Of a stretch of DNA of 64,000 bases, positions 34,147-43,128 are shown in pieces. The position numbers and the translations under genes are program-made. Below the pieces are notes generated by a model. That model had not been told where the DNA came from and searched no databases. It worked only from the letters and a program-made list of their open reading frames with translations. The DNA is from Methanomassiliicoccales archaeon UBA280 (lineage in GTDB: Archaea > Thermoplasmatota > Thermoplasmata > SG8-5), in contig DAKD01000032.1 of NCBI GenBank assembly GCA_002499085.1, positions 1 through 64,000 of the forward strand. Reading direction: 5' to 3'. The first letter of the stretch is position 1; the number at the start of each line of letters is the position of its first letter.

Positions 34147-34875
34147 ATGGCGGAAGTCAGAGTGATAATCCCGGACGAGGTGGACAGGTACCTGGACAGC
34201 GTCATCAAGTCCGGAATGTTCGGAAACAAGGCCGAGCTGGCCAGGGCCGCGATAGTGCATTTTCTCAACACATTGGGGCCGGTATCGAAGGGCTATGACA
34301 CAGAGACATCGTTCTCCCCGGACGGCAGGATCTTCCAGCTGGAGTATGCGAGGGAATCCGTGCAGAGGGGCAGGCCGGTCGTCGGGATCGTGTGCTCGGA
34401 CGGCGCCGTGCTGGCAACCGAGAACCTGTCTAAGGGCCCAGACTCGCTGCTGGTCTCCAACCCGGGCATCAGGAGGATATCCGAGAACATAGCCATCGGA
34501 TACTCGGGCCTGGCAGTGGACGCGATGATGGTGATGGACCACCTCAAGCCCCTGGACCTCAAGACTGAAGAGAAGGTCTTGACCGCCATAAGGGAGATGT
34601 ACTGGAACCAGACCCTGAAAAGGGACACGAGGCCGCTCGGGGCGAGCCTGCTTGTGGCGACTTGCTTCTCGAGGCCGCGGCTGTTCGAGGTCGAGCCGGG
34701 CGGGATGATAAACGAGTGCTTGGCCGGGATAATAGGGGCCGGGAGCGAAGCCTCGAGGGCTTCCCTGGCTGCGGAATACAGGAAGACAGCGATAAAGAAC
34801 ACGGGAAAGCTCATCGCCTCGATGCTGGGCGAGGGCAGGGAATACACGGTCGAGACATTGCTGGCAGGAGCGTGA
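34147..34875 (+). CDS. Ribbon-helix-helix domain fused to a 20S proteasome alpha-type subunit
   Basis: Residues 1-45 (AEVRVIIPDEVDRYLDSVIK, NKAELARAAIVHFLN) match a CopG/MetJ-type ribbon-helix-helix. Residues about 48-242 are a proteasome alpha subunit: YDTETSFSPDGRIFQLEYAR is the conserved N-terminal gate helix, then PVVGIVCSDGAVLATE and ISENIAIGYSGLAVDAMMV. No catalytic N-terminal Thr exists, as in alpha subunits. Normal alphas have only about ten residues before SPDGR. The ATG at 34147 has a GGTGGAAC ribosome site. A PAC2-type assembly chaperone gene follows after five bases. It probably forms DNA-binding or gated rings; it may be a second alpha paralogue. Confidence 0.85.
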   Translation: MAEVRVIIPDEVDRYLDSVIKSGMFGNKAELARAAIVHFLNTLGPVSKGYDTETSFSPDGRIFQLEYARESVQRGRPVVGIVCSDGAVLATENLSKGPDSLLVSNPGIRRISENIAIGYSGLAVDAMMVMDHLKPLDLKTEEKVLTAIREMYWNQTLKRDTRPLGASLLVATCFSRPRLFEVEPGGMINECLAGIIGAGSEASRASLAAEYRKTAIKNTGKLIASMLGEGREYTVETLLAGA

Positions 34876-34879
34876 TTGC

Positions 34880-35647
34880 ATGGAGGACGACATCAGGATA
34901 ACGGACAGGAAGGACGTGAGCGTGAAAGGCGCGGTGCTGATCGAGGGATTTCCCAGCATCGGAATGGTGAGCTCGATTGTGGCCAATTACCTGATAAAGA
35001 CACTCAACATGGAGTATATAGGCTCTGTCAGGTCCAAGAACTTCCAGCCTCTCTCCGTCATCTCCGGGGGCGTGCCGATGCCGCCTGTGAGAATATACGC
35101 GGGCCAGCCAGTCGAGAAGAAGGACTGCATATGCGAAAGATTGGTCGTGGTCACCTCCGAGTTCGCGCCACCGGCCGAGCTGATGCAGCCGCTTGCAGAG
35201 AGATTGCTGGAATGGTCCAAGGACAAGGGCATCAAGACCATCATTTCGATAGAAGGCATAATCAGCGAGAGCAAGGAACATGAGCAGCACAGCACCTATG
35301 CCATTGCCAGCTCGCCTGCGGCCAGGAAGCTCCTTGAGAACAGGAACATCAAGCCGATGCAGAACGGCATAATCACCGGAATTTCCGGAGTGCTGCTCCA
35401 CGAGGCCGAAGCCAAGGGCCAGGATGTCATATGCCTGCTCTCGGACGCGAATCCCCAGATACCGGACGCGCGTGCGGCCGCAAGGCTCATCGAGCTTCTG
35501 GACGGATTCCTGCCCAAGATAAAGCTTGACCCGCAGCCCCTCATCAAGGAGGCGGAGAGATTGGAAGGATTGCTGAAGCAGTCCCTGGCCCATGCAGGCG
35601 CGATGAACGTTCCCGTGGGCAAGGAACAGCAGGTCATGTACGGCTGA
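34880..35647 (+). CDS. PAC2-family proteasome assembly chaperone
   Basis: The 255-residue protein has VLIEGFPSIGMVSSIVANYL, PPVRIYAGQPVEKKDCICER, ITGISGVLLHEAEAKGQDVI and LLSDANPQIPDARAAARLIE, the COG2047 archaeal PAC2 signature. Eukaryotic PAC2 helps alpha rings assemble. Its place directly behind an unusual alpha subunit gene suggests a dedicated chaperone. Confidence 0.88.
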   Translation: MEDDIRITDRKDVSVKGAVLIEGFPSIGMVSSIVANYLIKTLNMEYIGSVRSKNFQPLSVISGGVPMPPVRIYAGQPVEKKDCICERLVVVTSEFAPPAELMQPLAERLLEWSKDKGIKTIISIEGIISESKEHEQHSTYAIASSPAARKLLENRNIKPMQNGIITGISGVLLHEAEAKGQDVICLLSDANPQIPDARAAARLIELLDGFLPKIKLDPQPLIKEAERLEGLLKQSLAHAGAMNVPVGKEQQVMYG

Positions 35648-35752
35648 GTGCTTTCTGTTACGGATTGCCCTGTTTTGCATCGGTGCATTCCATGGGCGGT
35701 TACAAACCTTAAAATCCGACCTTGCATTCCGGGCAGAAAACGAGGTGTCTGA

Positions 35753-38473
35753 ATGCCAAAGAAGCTTATTTACCTCTTTTCCGAGGGAAAGGGGGACATG
35801 AAGGACCTGCTGGGCGGCAAAGGGGCGAATCTTGCGGAGATGACCAGGATAGGGCTCACTGTCCCGCCAGGGTTCGTGATCACGACAGAAGCATGCAACG
35901 CGTACAATGCCCAAGGAAAGAAACTGCCAGCCGGACTGATGCAGGATGCCAGGAAGGCGATGGCCTCCGTGGAAAAGGCCGCGGGCAAGAGGTTCGGGGA
36001 CATGAAGAGGCCGCTACTGGTCTCGGTCCGCTCCGGCGCCAGGGTATCCATGCCGGGCATGATGGACACCATACTGAATCTGGGGCTGAATGACGGGACT
36101 GTCCGGGCCCTGGCCGCGGCCACGAGGAACGAGCGCTTTGCCTGGGACTGCTACCGCAGGTTCGTCCAGATGTACGGCGACGTCGTGATGGGCGTGCAGA
36201 AGCGCGCCGGCGAGGACCATGAGCCTTTCGAGGTTGCCATACACGATCTCAAGATCAAACGTTACGGGAAGGACATCGGCGACACCGAGCTTAAGGCCGA
36301 TGACCTGAAGGCCCTGGTGGAGCAGTTCAAGGCACTCATCAAGGCCAGGACTGGAAAGGCGTTCCCGACAGACCCATGGAAGCAGCTGGAGGGCGCGATA
36401 GGGGCTGTCTTCGACTCGTGGATGAACGACCGGGCCGTCGTGTACCGCAGGAAGTACGGCTACCCTGCAGACTGGGGCACGGCCGTGAATGTCCAGGCCA
36501 TGGTCTTCGGCAACACTGGCAACAAGTCAGGCTCCGGGGTCGGGTTCACCAGGAACCCGGCGAGCGGCGAGAAAGAATTTTACGGCGAATTCCTCATGAA
36601 CGCGCAGGGCGAGGACGTGGTCGCGGGAGTGCGCACCCCCCAGCCCGTGTCGGAGCTTGCAAGGGTCATGCCCCCGGCATTCAGGGAGCTGGAGAGGGTC
36701 CGTGGCATCCTGGAGAAACACTTCAGGGACGTCCAGGACTTCGAGTTCACGATCGAGGACGGAAAACTGTACATGCTCCAGACAAGGAACGGCAAGCGCA
36801 CAGCGCAGGCCGCCCTCAGGATCTCCATGGACCTGTTCGACGAGAAGCTGATAGACTGGAAAAGGGCGGTGATGCTCAACCCGGCCAACCAGTTCCATCA
36901 TCTCCTTGCTCCGGTGTTCGACCCGGACGAGGTCAGGAAGACCAAGTCCATATGCTCCGGGCTGCCGGCCGGCCCGGGCGCGGCTTCGGGCCAGATCTAT
37001 CTGAACGCTGACAGAGCCGCTGCGGCCGCGGGAAAGGGAAACAAGGTTCTGCTCGTGAGGTCGGAGACATCGCCCGAGGACCTCAGGGGCATGATCGCAG
37101 CCGAGGGGATACTGACTGCAACAGGCGGGGTATCGTCCCATGCCGCGCTCGTAGCCAGGCAGATGGGCAAGGTATGCGTGTGCGGCGCCAGCGCATTGGC
37201 GATCGATTATTCGAAGAAGACCGTCAAGGTCGCGGGAAGGACATTCTCGGAAGGGGATTACCTGTCCATCGACGGTACCGCTGGGACAGTTTACCCGGCA
37301 AGGCTGAAGACCGTGCCCTCGGACATTGTCAGGGCGATTGTGAACCGGGACAAGAGCGCCGCGAAGACGGAGCAGTTCAGGAACTACTGCAGGCTCATGG
37401 ACTGGTGCTCCAAGGCCTCCAGGATGAAAGTCAGGACGAACGCGGACAACCCGGAACAGACAGGCAACGCAGTGAGATTCGGCGCGCAGGGAATCGGCCT
37501 TTGCAGAACTGAACATATGTTCTTCGAGGGCGACCGCATCGACGCCATGAGGGAGATGATACTGGCAGAGAACGTCGCGGACAGGAAAAAAGCCCTGGCC
37601 AAGATCCTCCCCTACCAGAGGAAGGACTTCATCGGCATATTCACCGAACTCAACGGCTACCCGGCGACGATTCGCCTGCTTGACCCGCCGCTGCACGAGT
37701 TCCTGCCCCATACCGAGGACCAGCAGAGGGATCTGTCAAGGAAGACAGGCATCTCCGTGGAAAGGATAAAGCACCGTGTGGAAGAACTTCACGAGTTCAA
37801 CCCGATGCTCGGGCACAGGGGCTGCAGGCTCGGGATAGCCTATCCCGAGATAACCGAGATGCAGGCCAGGGCGATTTTCGAGGCCGCGGCCGCGGTCCTG
37901 AAGAAGAAGATACCCGTGAAGCCCGAGGTCATGATACCGCTCGTGGGATTCGCGAAGGAATTGGCTCTCCAGGAGGAGATTGTCAGGAAGGTCGCTGCGG
38001 AGGTCATGAAGGAGCAGAAAGTCAAATTCGACTACCTGGTCGGAACCATGATAGAGGTCCCGAGAGGGGCGCTGACCGCGGACGAGATTGCCGGGGTCGC
38101 GGAATTCTTCAGCTTCGGCACGAACGACCTCACTCAGATGGGCATGGGCATCAGCCGCGACGACATGGGCCATTTCAAGGACTCGTACACGGAACTGGGA
38201 GTGTTCTCGAGGAACCCGTTCGAATCCCTGGATATCTCGGGCATAGGCCAGCTAATGCAGATTGCCGTGGAGAAAGGCCGCAAAACAAGGCCGAAGATAA
38301 AGCTCGGGATCTGCGGGGAGCACGGCGGCGACCCGGACTCGGTGAGGTTCTGCCATCAACTCGGCCTGGACTACGTGTCATGCTCGCCCTTCAGGGTGCC
38401 CGTCGCAAGACTGGCAGCGGCGCAGGCGGCGATAGAGGACGGGCCCAAGGCCGGAAAATCGAAAAAACGCTGA
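35753..38473 (+). CDS. ppdK: Pyruvate, phosphate dikinase
   Basis: The 906-residue protein has the full PPDK layout: an N-terminal nucleotide-binding domain (LLGGKGANLAEMTRIGLTVP, VSVRSGARVSMPGMMDTILN), a swivelling domain with the phospho-histidine TGGVSSHAALVARQMGK (about 465), and a C-terminal PEP domain (RLLDPPLHEFLP, CGEHGGDPDSVRF with the catalytic Cys). It interconverts pyruvate + ATP + Pi and PEP + AMP + PPi. It sits alone, with its own upstream gap of 105 bases. Confidence 0.97.
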   Translation: MPKKLIYLFSEGKGDMKDLLGGKGANLAEMTRIGLTVPPGFVITTEACNAYNAQGKKLPAGLMQDARKAMASVEKAAGKRFGDMKRPLLVSVRSGARVSMPGMMDTILNLGLNDGTVRALAAATRNERFAWDCYRRFVQMYGDVVMGVQKRAGEDHEPFEVAIHDLKIKRYGKDIGDTELKADDLKALVEQFKALIKARTGKAFPTDPWKQLEGAIGAVFDSWMNDRAVVYRRKYGYPADWGTAVNVQAMVFGNTGNKSGSGVGFTRNPASGEKEFYGEFLMNAQGEDVVAGVRTPQPVSELARVMPPAFRELERVRGILEKHFRDVQDFEFTIEDGKLYMLQTRNGKRTAQAALRISMDLFDEKLIDWKRAVMLNPANQFHHLLAPVFDPDEVRKTKSICSGLPAGPGAASGQIYLNADRAAAAAGKGNKVLLVRSETSPEDLRGMIAAEGILTATGGVSSHAALVARQMGKVCVCGASALAIDYSKKTVKVAGRTFSEGDYLSIDGTAGTVYPARLKTVPSDIVRAIVNRDKSAAKTEQFRNYCRLMDWCSKASRMKVRTNADNPEQTGNAVRFGAQGIGLCRTEHMFFEGDRIDAMREMILAENVADRKKALAKILPYQRKDFIGIFTELNGYPATIRLLDPPLHEFLPHTEDQQRDLSRKTGISVERIKHRVEELHEFNPMLGHRGCRLGIAYPEITEMQARAIFEAAAAVLKKKIPVKPEVMIPLVGFAKELALQEEIVRKVAAEVMKEQKVKFDYLVGTMIEVPRGALTADEIAGVAEFFSFGTNDLTQMGMGISRDDMGHFKDSYTELGVFSRNPFESLDISGIGQLMQIAVEKGRKTRPKIKLGICGEHGGDPDSVRFCHQLGLDYVSCSPFRVPVARLAAAQAAIEDGPKAGKSKKR

Positions 38474-38490
38474 TTTGCCATCCGGGAATA

Positions 38491-38790
38491 TCATGCCCCT
38501 AGGTCGCCGTCCAACTGCCTTCTGGCGTCCTTAGACATGGCCAGCTCCTCCTCCCAATGCTCCAGCGTGTCGAGGGTCTCCTTGAGCTGTCTGAGGCAGT
38601 CTATGCAGACCCACCTTTTTCCGACCATCTTGCCCGGAGTCTTCCGGTAGCAGATGGAGCCGCACATCCAGCAGGTGTTCATCTCCTTGGTGCGGTGCTC
38701 CGCGTAGGCCTCCATCTTGCGGCCCTCGACTATTGACTCGATGACCATCCTGCGCCTGTCGGAATCCGGTTTTATCTCTGCTTTAGGCAT
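38491..38790 (-). CDS. Zinc-ribbon protein, 99 residues
   Basis: One zinc site is formed by CWMCGSICYR and WVCIDCLRQL (CxxC-x20-CxxC), between a charged N-terminal helix and a C-terminal acidic helix (LKETLDTLEHWEEELAMS). I do not recognise the family. It converges on ppdK. Confidence 0.7.
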   Translation of the reverse strand: MPKAEIKPDSDRRRMVIESIVEGRKMEAYAEHRTKEMNTCWMCGSICYRKTPGKMVGKRWVCIDCLRQLKETLDTLEHWEEELAMSKDARRQLDGDLGA

Positions 38791-38880
38791 TTACGTTCCC
38801 TATGTTTATGTGTATAGGGTTGAGATATTTAGTGTTTTGGTGTTTGTGAGATTGTTATAATTTATTTGATATTGAGATTA

Positions 38881-39064
38881 TTGCTAGGGTCTAGGGTCTG
38901 CGTTTTCAAATTGGGATAAAGGGTCTAGGGTCTAGGGGAGCTGACTTGGTCTGGACAAGCCAGCAAATGCGATTTGGAAGCACCCTATGACCCTATCGCC
39001 GAATCGGAGATTCGGCTTAGTCGCGACACATGTGTCGCTCCTAGCCCCTAGACCCTAGATCCTG
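38881..39064. repeat. Family B MITE-like element, copy 2
   Basis: Nearly identical to 27812-28002. Internal stems show pair-preserving changes: GCCGAATC/GATTCGGC instead of GCTGAATC/GATTCGGC, and a perfect GCGACACATGTGTCGC palindrome. The right terminus runs into the last codons of arcS and supplies its TAG stop. Confidence 0.8.
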
Positions 39065-40770
39065 TGCCTTATCCGCACTGCCTCGCCCCTGTCGGACTGG
39101 GCCATCTCCTCGCCTGGCATCCTGGCTGTTCCGGAGGCTGCCAGCTTCCCTGACCTGAGAATTGCGACCTCGTCGCCGACGCGTATCTGAGGGTCGGCCG
39201 ACTCGACGCCGACCGCGAACAGGTTGCCCGTGAGCTCGAACTCTGACATGTGCACCGTGTGGATGCCGGCTCCGGCCAGGAGCTCCGCGCCTGCCAGGGT
39301 CGGAACCAGCATGCCATTGGCCTGGGATATGCTGGCCACCTGCTTCCTGTCCCTCAGAATCTTCACATTGGGATACCGCCCGGCAAGGGCGCAGCCCGAG
39401 AATATTTCCCCGGCCGGAAGCCCGAACTGGAACCCGGCCATGGAGGCTATTTCCTCGGATGAGCGGGATTTCCAGTCCTGGCGGTCCGGGGCCAATTCAG
39501 TAAGGGCTCGGGTCAGCGCTGCCAGGGACTCGTCCGATGTGGGGTTGGTGCCGCCGGTGACCCGGGCGTCGATGCCCTCCAGGAGCCTTGGGTCTCCGAG
39601 ATGGTTTATTATGTGTGAATAATTATTAATTTTCAAATATTCTTTTAAGAGGATATTAATCATTCGCTTCTCGTCCTCGAACCAGTGGCCTGTTACGGGA
39701 ATATCGTAATGCTGGGCCGGGAAGAACAGCTCCAGCTCCCTGGGCACCAGGCCAAGGGGGGAGGTGACTATGACCTCGTGGATTCGGGGGCCTGCGCGGC
39801 TCTGCTCGATTGCCCGCGCGAAGAAACCGTGGCTCTTGGACTGGGAATATGGCTTCCTGGCCGAGCACGGCAGAAGGACCAGGATATCGGGCGTCGGCGG
39901 CTTCCTGTACCTCTCCAGGACACGGTCCCTGAACCGGACTATGTCGGGCCTGCCCAGGGAAAGCCTGGTCGTGGCTGCAAATTTTCCGGAAACCAGGGGG
40001 AACCTGGATTCCTGATAATGGTAGTGCTGCATGTCCAGGTGCCGGAGCATCTCAACCAGCTTGGGGGATGTCTTCGACCTGTATTCCACGAACTCGCGGA
40101 TCGTGCCGTTGGCAATCCTGGCCCGGGTGCGCAGGAGCTCGGAATGGAGGGCGGCAGTGTTGTGCGCATACAGGTTTCCCCCGGAACAGGCCTCGCAGGG
40201 GCACGGCTCCCTCTCCCCGCCCGCACTGAGCCATGCACCGTCCTGGGTCATGAACCAGCCCTCCGAGGAGAGAATCGCGACTCTGGCCGTGTCCAGGATA
40301 TCCGCGCCCATATAGGCCAGGAGCGAGACGTTATTGGGCAATGCCACGGCCGGAAGGTACAGTGCGGCCTGGTAGCCGATGGCGTCCCTCACCCTCGCGA
40401 CCGTGTCGATAAATAACTTTGCATTATTATATAATTCAATTGAATTTTCCAAGATGAATAAATCTGCCTGGCCCCGCAGGGCTTTCAATGCCTCGGGATG
40501 GGCATTGAGCCTGAGAAGGCATGTGCGCTCGTGGAGAATAGGTTCGGCTCCAGCGTCCGAAGAATGCGGGTATCCGGAAAAATCCGGCAGGGAGATCTCC
40601 GTGCCCCCGGCCGAGACGGCATTGGCATCATTCCTCCTGGCCAGTGTAACCCCCGCACCGGGGAACCTCTCCGTGTCCAGCAACAGAACTGCGGGCGTGT
40701 CGATTCTCAGATCGCCCTCGGAATACCGCCCGATGCGGCCGCAGCCCGCCCTGGATATGACTTCGAACAT
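39055..40770 (-). CDS. arcS: Archaeosine synthase ArcS
   Basis: The 571-residue protein contains LVLLPCSARKPYSQSKSHG, the catalytic PC-x3-KPY-x2-S-x-SH motif of ArcS (TgtA2). It also has a TGT-like N-terminal region with CPCEACSGG, HWFEDEKRMINILLKEYLK, and a C-terminal PUA domain (LAGAGIHTVHMSEFELTGNL, QIRVGDEVAILRSGKLAASG). ArcS converts preQ0-15 in tRNA to archaeosine. The last codons and the stop lie within the end of a family B repeat, so the C-terminus (RIRHRI) may have been altered by the insertion. Divergent from the 5S gene. Confidence 0.92.
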   Translation of the reverse strand: MFEVISRAGCGRIGRYSEGDLRIDTPAVLLLDTERFPGAGVTLARRNDANAVSAGGTEISLPDFSGYPHSSDAGAEPILHERTCLLRLNAHPEALKALRGQADLFILENSIELYNNAKLFIDTVARVRDAIGYQAALYLPAVALPNNVSLLAYMGADILDTARVAILSSEGWFMTQDGAWLSAGGEREPCPCEACSGGNLYAHNTAALHSELLRTRARIANGTIREFVEYRSKTSPKLVEMLRHLDMQHYHYQESRFPLVSGKFAATTRLSLGRPDIVRFRDRVLERYRKPPTPDILVLLPCSARKPYSQSKSHGFFARAIEQSRAGPRIHEVIVTSPLGLVPRELELFFPAQHYDIPVTGHWFEDEKRMINILLKEYLKINNYSHIINHLGDPRLLEGIDARVTGGTNPTSDESLAALTRALTELAPDRQDWKSRSSEEIASMAGFQFGLPAGEIFSGCALAGRYPNVKILRDRKQVASISQANGMLVPTLAGAELLAGAGIHTVHMSEFELTGNLFAVGVESADPQIRVGDEVAILRSGKLAASGTARMPGEEMAQSDRGEAVRIRHRI

Positions 40771-40818
40771 CGCTTGCCAATGGCCCCGGGGAATATTAAG
40801 GTTTCACATAGCCATTCG

Positions 40819-40832
40819 AAAATATTATATAC
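40819..40832 (+). promoter_or_regulatory. TATA box of 5S rRNA
   Basis: AAAATATTATATAC lies about 21-34 bases before the 5S rRNA 5' end, as expected for an archaeal promoter. Confidence 0.6.
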
Positions 40833-40852
40833 CGAACCCCTATGCTAGGCTT

Positions 40853-40975
40853 GGTTTGACGGTCAGAGCGGTGGGGCCACACCCGGTCTCATTCCGAACC
40901 CGGAAGTTAAGCCCACCTGCGTTCTGCGCAGTACTGTGGTGCGAGAGCCCACGGAAAACGCAGAACGCTGTCAGC
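40853..40975 (+). rRNA. rrf: 5S ribosomal RNA
   Basis: The segment has the archaeal 5S core: GGTCAGAGCGGTGGGGCCAC, ACCCGGTCTCATTCCGAACC and CGGAAGTTAAGCCCACCTGC, then GTACTGTGGTGCGAGAGCC. The ends TTGACGG and CTGTCAG close helix I. It stands alone, without 16S or 23S nearby, as in Thermoplasma-type genomes where rRNA genes are unlinked. Ends are accurate to a few bases. Confidence 0.92.
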
Positions 40976-41122
40976 CACTTTTTTCTTTGGTTTCGAGCTG
41001 CGCTGGATTGCCCTCGGCAAAGAAAAAAGTGTATAAAAAAGCCATTAAAATTCTAACATAGAAACCTCGGGCAACCCTGCTCGCTCGAAAGACGACGGCG
41101 CAATCGCCGGGGCGATTGCTCT
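40976..41122 (+). repeat. Family D pseudoknot element, copy 1, and gene-free DNA
   Basis: CACTTTTTTCTTTG (40976-40989) pairs perfectly with CAAAGAAAAAAGTG (41018-41031). Loop bases GGATTGCCC (41005-41013) can pair with GGGCAACCC (41069-41077) downstream in eight of nine positions. A third hairpin GCAATCGCC/GGCGATTGC follows (about 41100-41119). The same design with different bases is at 63086-63170. It begins at the 5S 3' end and may end its transcript. Confidence 0.6.
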
Positions 41123-41210
41123 TGGCCTTTGGTTGCAGGTCTCCCGCACTCTTTCCTCTGCATAACATTGAAATACATATATGGCATATTAGCCCCAAGG
41201 ATGTGATGCA

Positions 41211-41915
41211 TTGGTCTCGGCACTGAACATTATAGGCAGCGACAAGAGCCTCCAGGATCACTGGGTGAAGCGATTCGTCGCCATTCTGATTGATTACATA
41301 ATATTCTGGGTCATCAGCACCATCGCGTTCTGGCTCATAATCATCCCCAGGGCTGCGGACCTGCCGTTTGTCTGGACAGTGTTCCAGCCGGGTCTTGCCG
41401 GCCTTTTCATGTTCCTGTACTCCACCATAATGGAGTCCATGGAGGGCGGCGCCACAATAGGCAAGCGCGTGATGAGCCTGAGGGTCATGGCCCTGGACGG
41501 AAATCTGGACATGGGGAAGGCCCTCATCCGCAATGTCTCCAAGGTTTACAGCCTCTTCCTGCTGCTTGACTGGCTTGTGGGCTTCGTCTCTGAGGGCGAC
41601 CCGAAGCAGAAGTGGCTCGACAGGGTGGGCGGGACAACGGTCATCATAACGACGGCGCTCACGGACCAGGAGCAGCATATCTACCAGTCCCAGCAGTCCA
41701 AGTACGCGCCCCCGCCGCAGGAGCAGTACACGACCAGGCACGATTCTGCCTACCAGTACCCTCCGCCGCCACCGCCGAGCTCGGCCCCGCAGCAGCCCGC
41801 CGCCCAGGCAGCCCCGGCCCCGGACAATCAGCCGAAGTGCATAAGCTGCGGCGCCAGGGTGACCGAGACAGGCGCCGGCAGGCTGAAATGCATCAGGTGC
41901 GGCAAGATCCAGTAG
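41211..41915 (+). CDS. RDD-family membrane protein with C-terminal zinc ribbon
   Basis: The 234-residue product starts at TTG, because no in-frame ATG fits. It has an RDD core with three membrane helices (WVKRFVAILIDYIIFWVIST, GGATIGKRVMSLRVM). A Pro/Gln/Ala-rich linker (about 165-205) leads to a zinc ribbon KCISCGARVTETGAGRLKCI-RC. RDD proteins are small transporters or membrane adaptors; the ribbon fusion is common in archaea. The thi4 gene follows after eight bases. Confidence 0.82.
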   Translation: MVSALNIIGSDKSLQDHWVKRFVAILIDYIIFWVISTIAFWLIIIPRAADLPFVWTVFQPGLAGLFMFLYSTIMESMEGGATIGKRVMSLRVMALDGNLDMGKALIRNVSKVYSLFLLLDWLVGFVSEGDPKQKWLDRVGGTTVIITTALTDQEQHIYQSQQSKYAPPPQEQYTTRHDSAYQYPPPPPPSSAPQQPAAQAAPAPDNQPKCISCGARVTETGAGRLKCIRCGKIQ

Positions 41916-41923
41916 GACTTACA

Positions 41924-42694
41924 ATGATTGACGATGTCGAGGTGACCAGGAAGATTTTCGAGCGCTATTCCAGGGAGTTCCTGGGCCTCACCCGAACGGA
42001 TGTGGTTGTGGCCGGCGCGGGTCCTGCAGGCCTCACAGCCGCAAGGATACTTGCCCGGGCGGGAAAGAGAGTGCTGATAATAGAGAGAAAACTTGCCCCA
42101 GGCGGAGGCATGTGGGGCGGCGGGATGAACTACCCGGTCATTGTCATCCAGCCCGAGTCAAAGCACCTTCTCGAGGACGTGAATGTGAAGGTCGAGGATG
42201 CGGGAAACGGGTATTACACTGCCGATTCCGTGGAATGCGTCGCCAAGCTACTGGCTGCGGCAATCGACGCAGGCGCCAAGGTCTGGAACGCCGTCACCGT
42301 GGAGGACGTGATGCTGCGCCGGGGAAGGATCTGCGGCGTGGTCATGAACTGGACCGGCGTGAGCCTGGCCAAGATGCACGTGGACCCTCTGAGCATAGGC
42401 GCGGAATATGTCATCGATGGCACGGGCCATGATGCCAGCGTCTGCACGGTCGCGCGCAGGAAGGCAGGAAAGCTGGACACGCCCAACGGCGATGTGATGG
42501 GCGAGCGTTCCATGTGGGCCGAGGTCGGGGAGCAGACTGTGGTCGAGAACACGAAAGAGGTGTTCCCCGGGCTGATAGTGGTGGGAATGGCCGCGAACGC
42601 TGTCATGGGCGCGCCCAGGATGGGGCCGATTTTCGGGGGCATGCTCCTGTCGGGCGAGAAGGCTGCCAACCTGATACTTTCCAGGCTCGGATGA
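41924..42694 (+). CDS. thi4: Archaeal thiazole synthase Thi4
   Basis: The 256-residue protein has the FAD/NAD fold DVVVAGAGPAGLTAARILAR, a GGGMWGGGMNYPVIV stretch, IDGTGHDASVC and VVGMAANAVMGAPRMGPIFG, all Thi4 signatures. Thi4 makes the thiamin thiazole from NAD and glycine. Archaeal forms usually use sulfide and iron rather than a suicide cysteine. The Cys just after TGHDASV is near the region of the yeast donor Cys, but I cannot align it precisely. Confidence 0.9.
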   Translation: MIDDVEVTRKIFERYSREFLGLTRTDVVVAGAGPAGLTAARILARAGKRVLIIERKLAPGGGMWGGGMNYPVIVIQPESKHLLEDVNVKVEDAGNGYYTADSVECVAKLLAAAIDAGAKVWNAVTVEDVMLRRGRICGVVMNWTGVSLAKMHVDPLSIGAEYVIDGTGHDASVCTVARRKAGKLDTPNGDVMGERSMWAEVGEQTVVENTKEVFPGLIVVGMAANAVMGAPRMGPIFGGMLLSGEKAANLILSRLG

Positions 42695-42741
42695 CCAAAG
42701 TTTTATAGTGAGGGCGGCTATTCGCGGGACAGAGTGCATAC

Positions 42742-43128
42742 ATGACTGACGACATAGAGATGCTTGCAAGGCGCCTTCGCGAGACACCGGACAGGCCCAT
42801 TTCAGTGCCTGACCTGGCAGCAGAGTTCGGGCTTTCAGAGCCCAGGATGGCCATGGGGGTCGGGGACCTGATGAAGCGCAAGGGCTTTTACGACCTGGGT
42901 GAGGGCAGGGTCATGTTCACGGGAAATGCAGACCTTGCGGCATTCGAGATCTTCAGGACCGCGGCAATGCACATCACATTCGACGAGTATATCCGGTACA
43001 GGGACCAGCCCCATGTGCTGATGAGGATGTCCAGGGACAGGGAAGTGGCCCACGGCTCGGAACCCGAGCAGCTTCTCAAGGATGCTGTCAGGGAGAAGGA
43101 AAGACCAAGGGGGAGTAAGTTTAGCTAA
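42742..43128 (+). CDS. Small winged-helix protein
   Basis: The 128-residue protein begins with a helix-turn-helix (DIEMLARRLRETPDRPISVP, DLAAEFGLSEPRMAMGVGDL), a GEGRVMFTG wing, and an acidic helical tail. TTTTATAG lies about 35 bases upstream as a TATA box. The 3' end overlaps the next gene. Family unknown. Confidence 0.65.
   Translation: MTDDIEMLARRLRETPDRPISVPDLAAEFGLSEPRMAMGVGDLMKRKGFYDLGEGRVMFTGNADLAAFEIFRTAAMHITFDEYIRYRDQPHVLMRMSRDREVAHGSEPEQLLKDAVREKERPRGSKFS

Noticed and set aside
38881..39064. True telomere-like sequence
   Set aside because: The heptamers are few, occur inside a dispersed element with inverted ends and lie within the chromosome.
41924..42694. Thi4 as a cysteine-dependent suicide enzyme
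   Set aside because: A Cys follows TGHDASV, but without an alignment I cannot place it at the donor position, and archaeal enzymes normally use sulfide.
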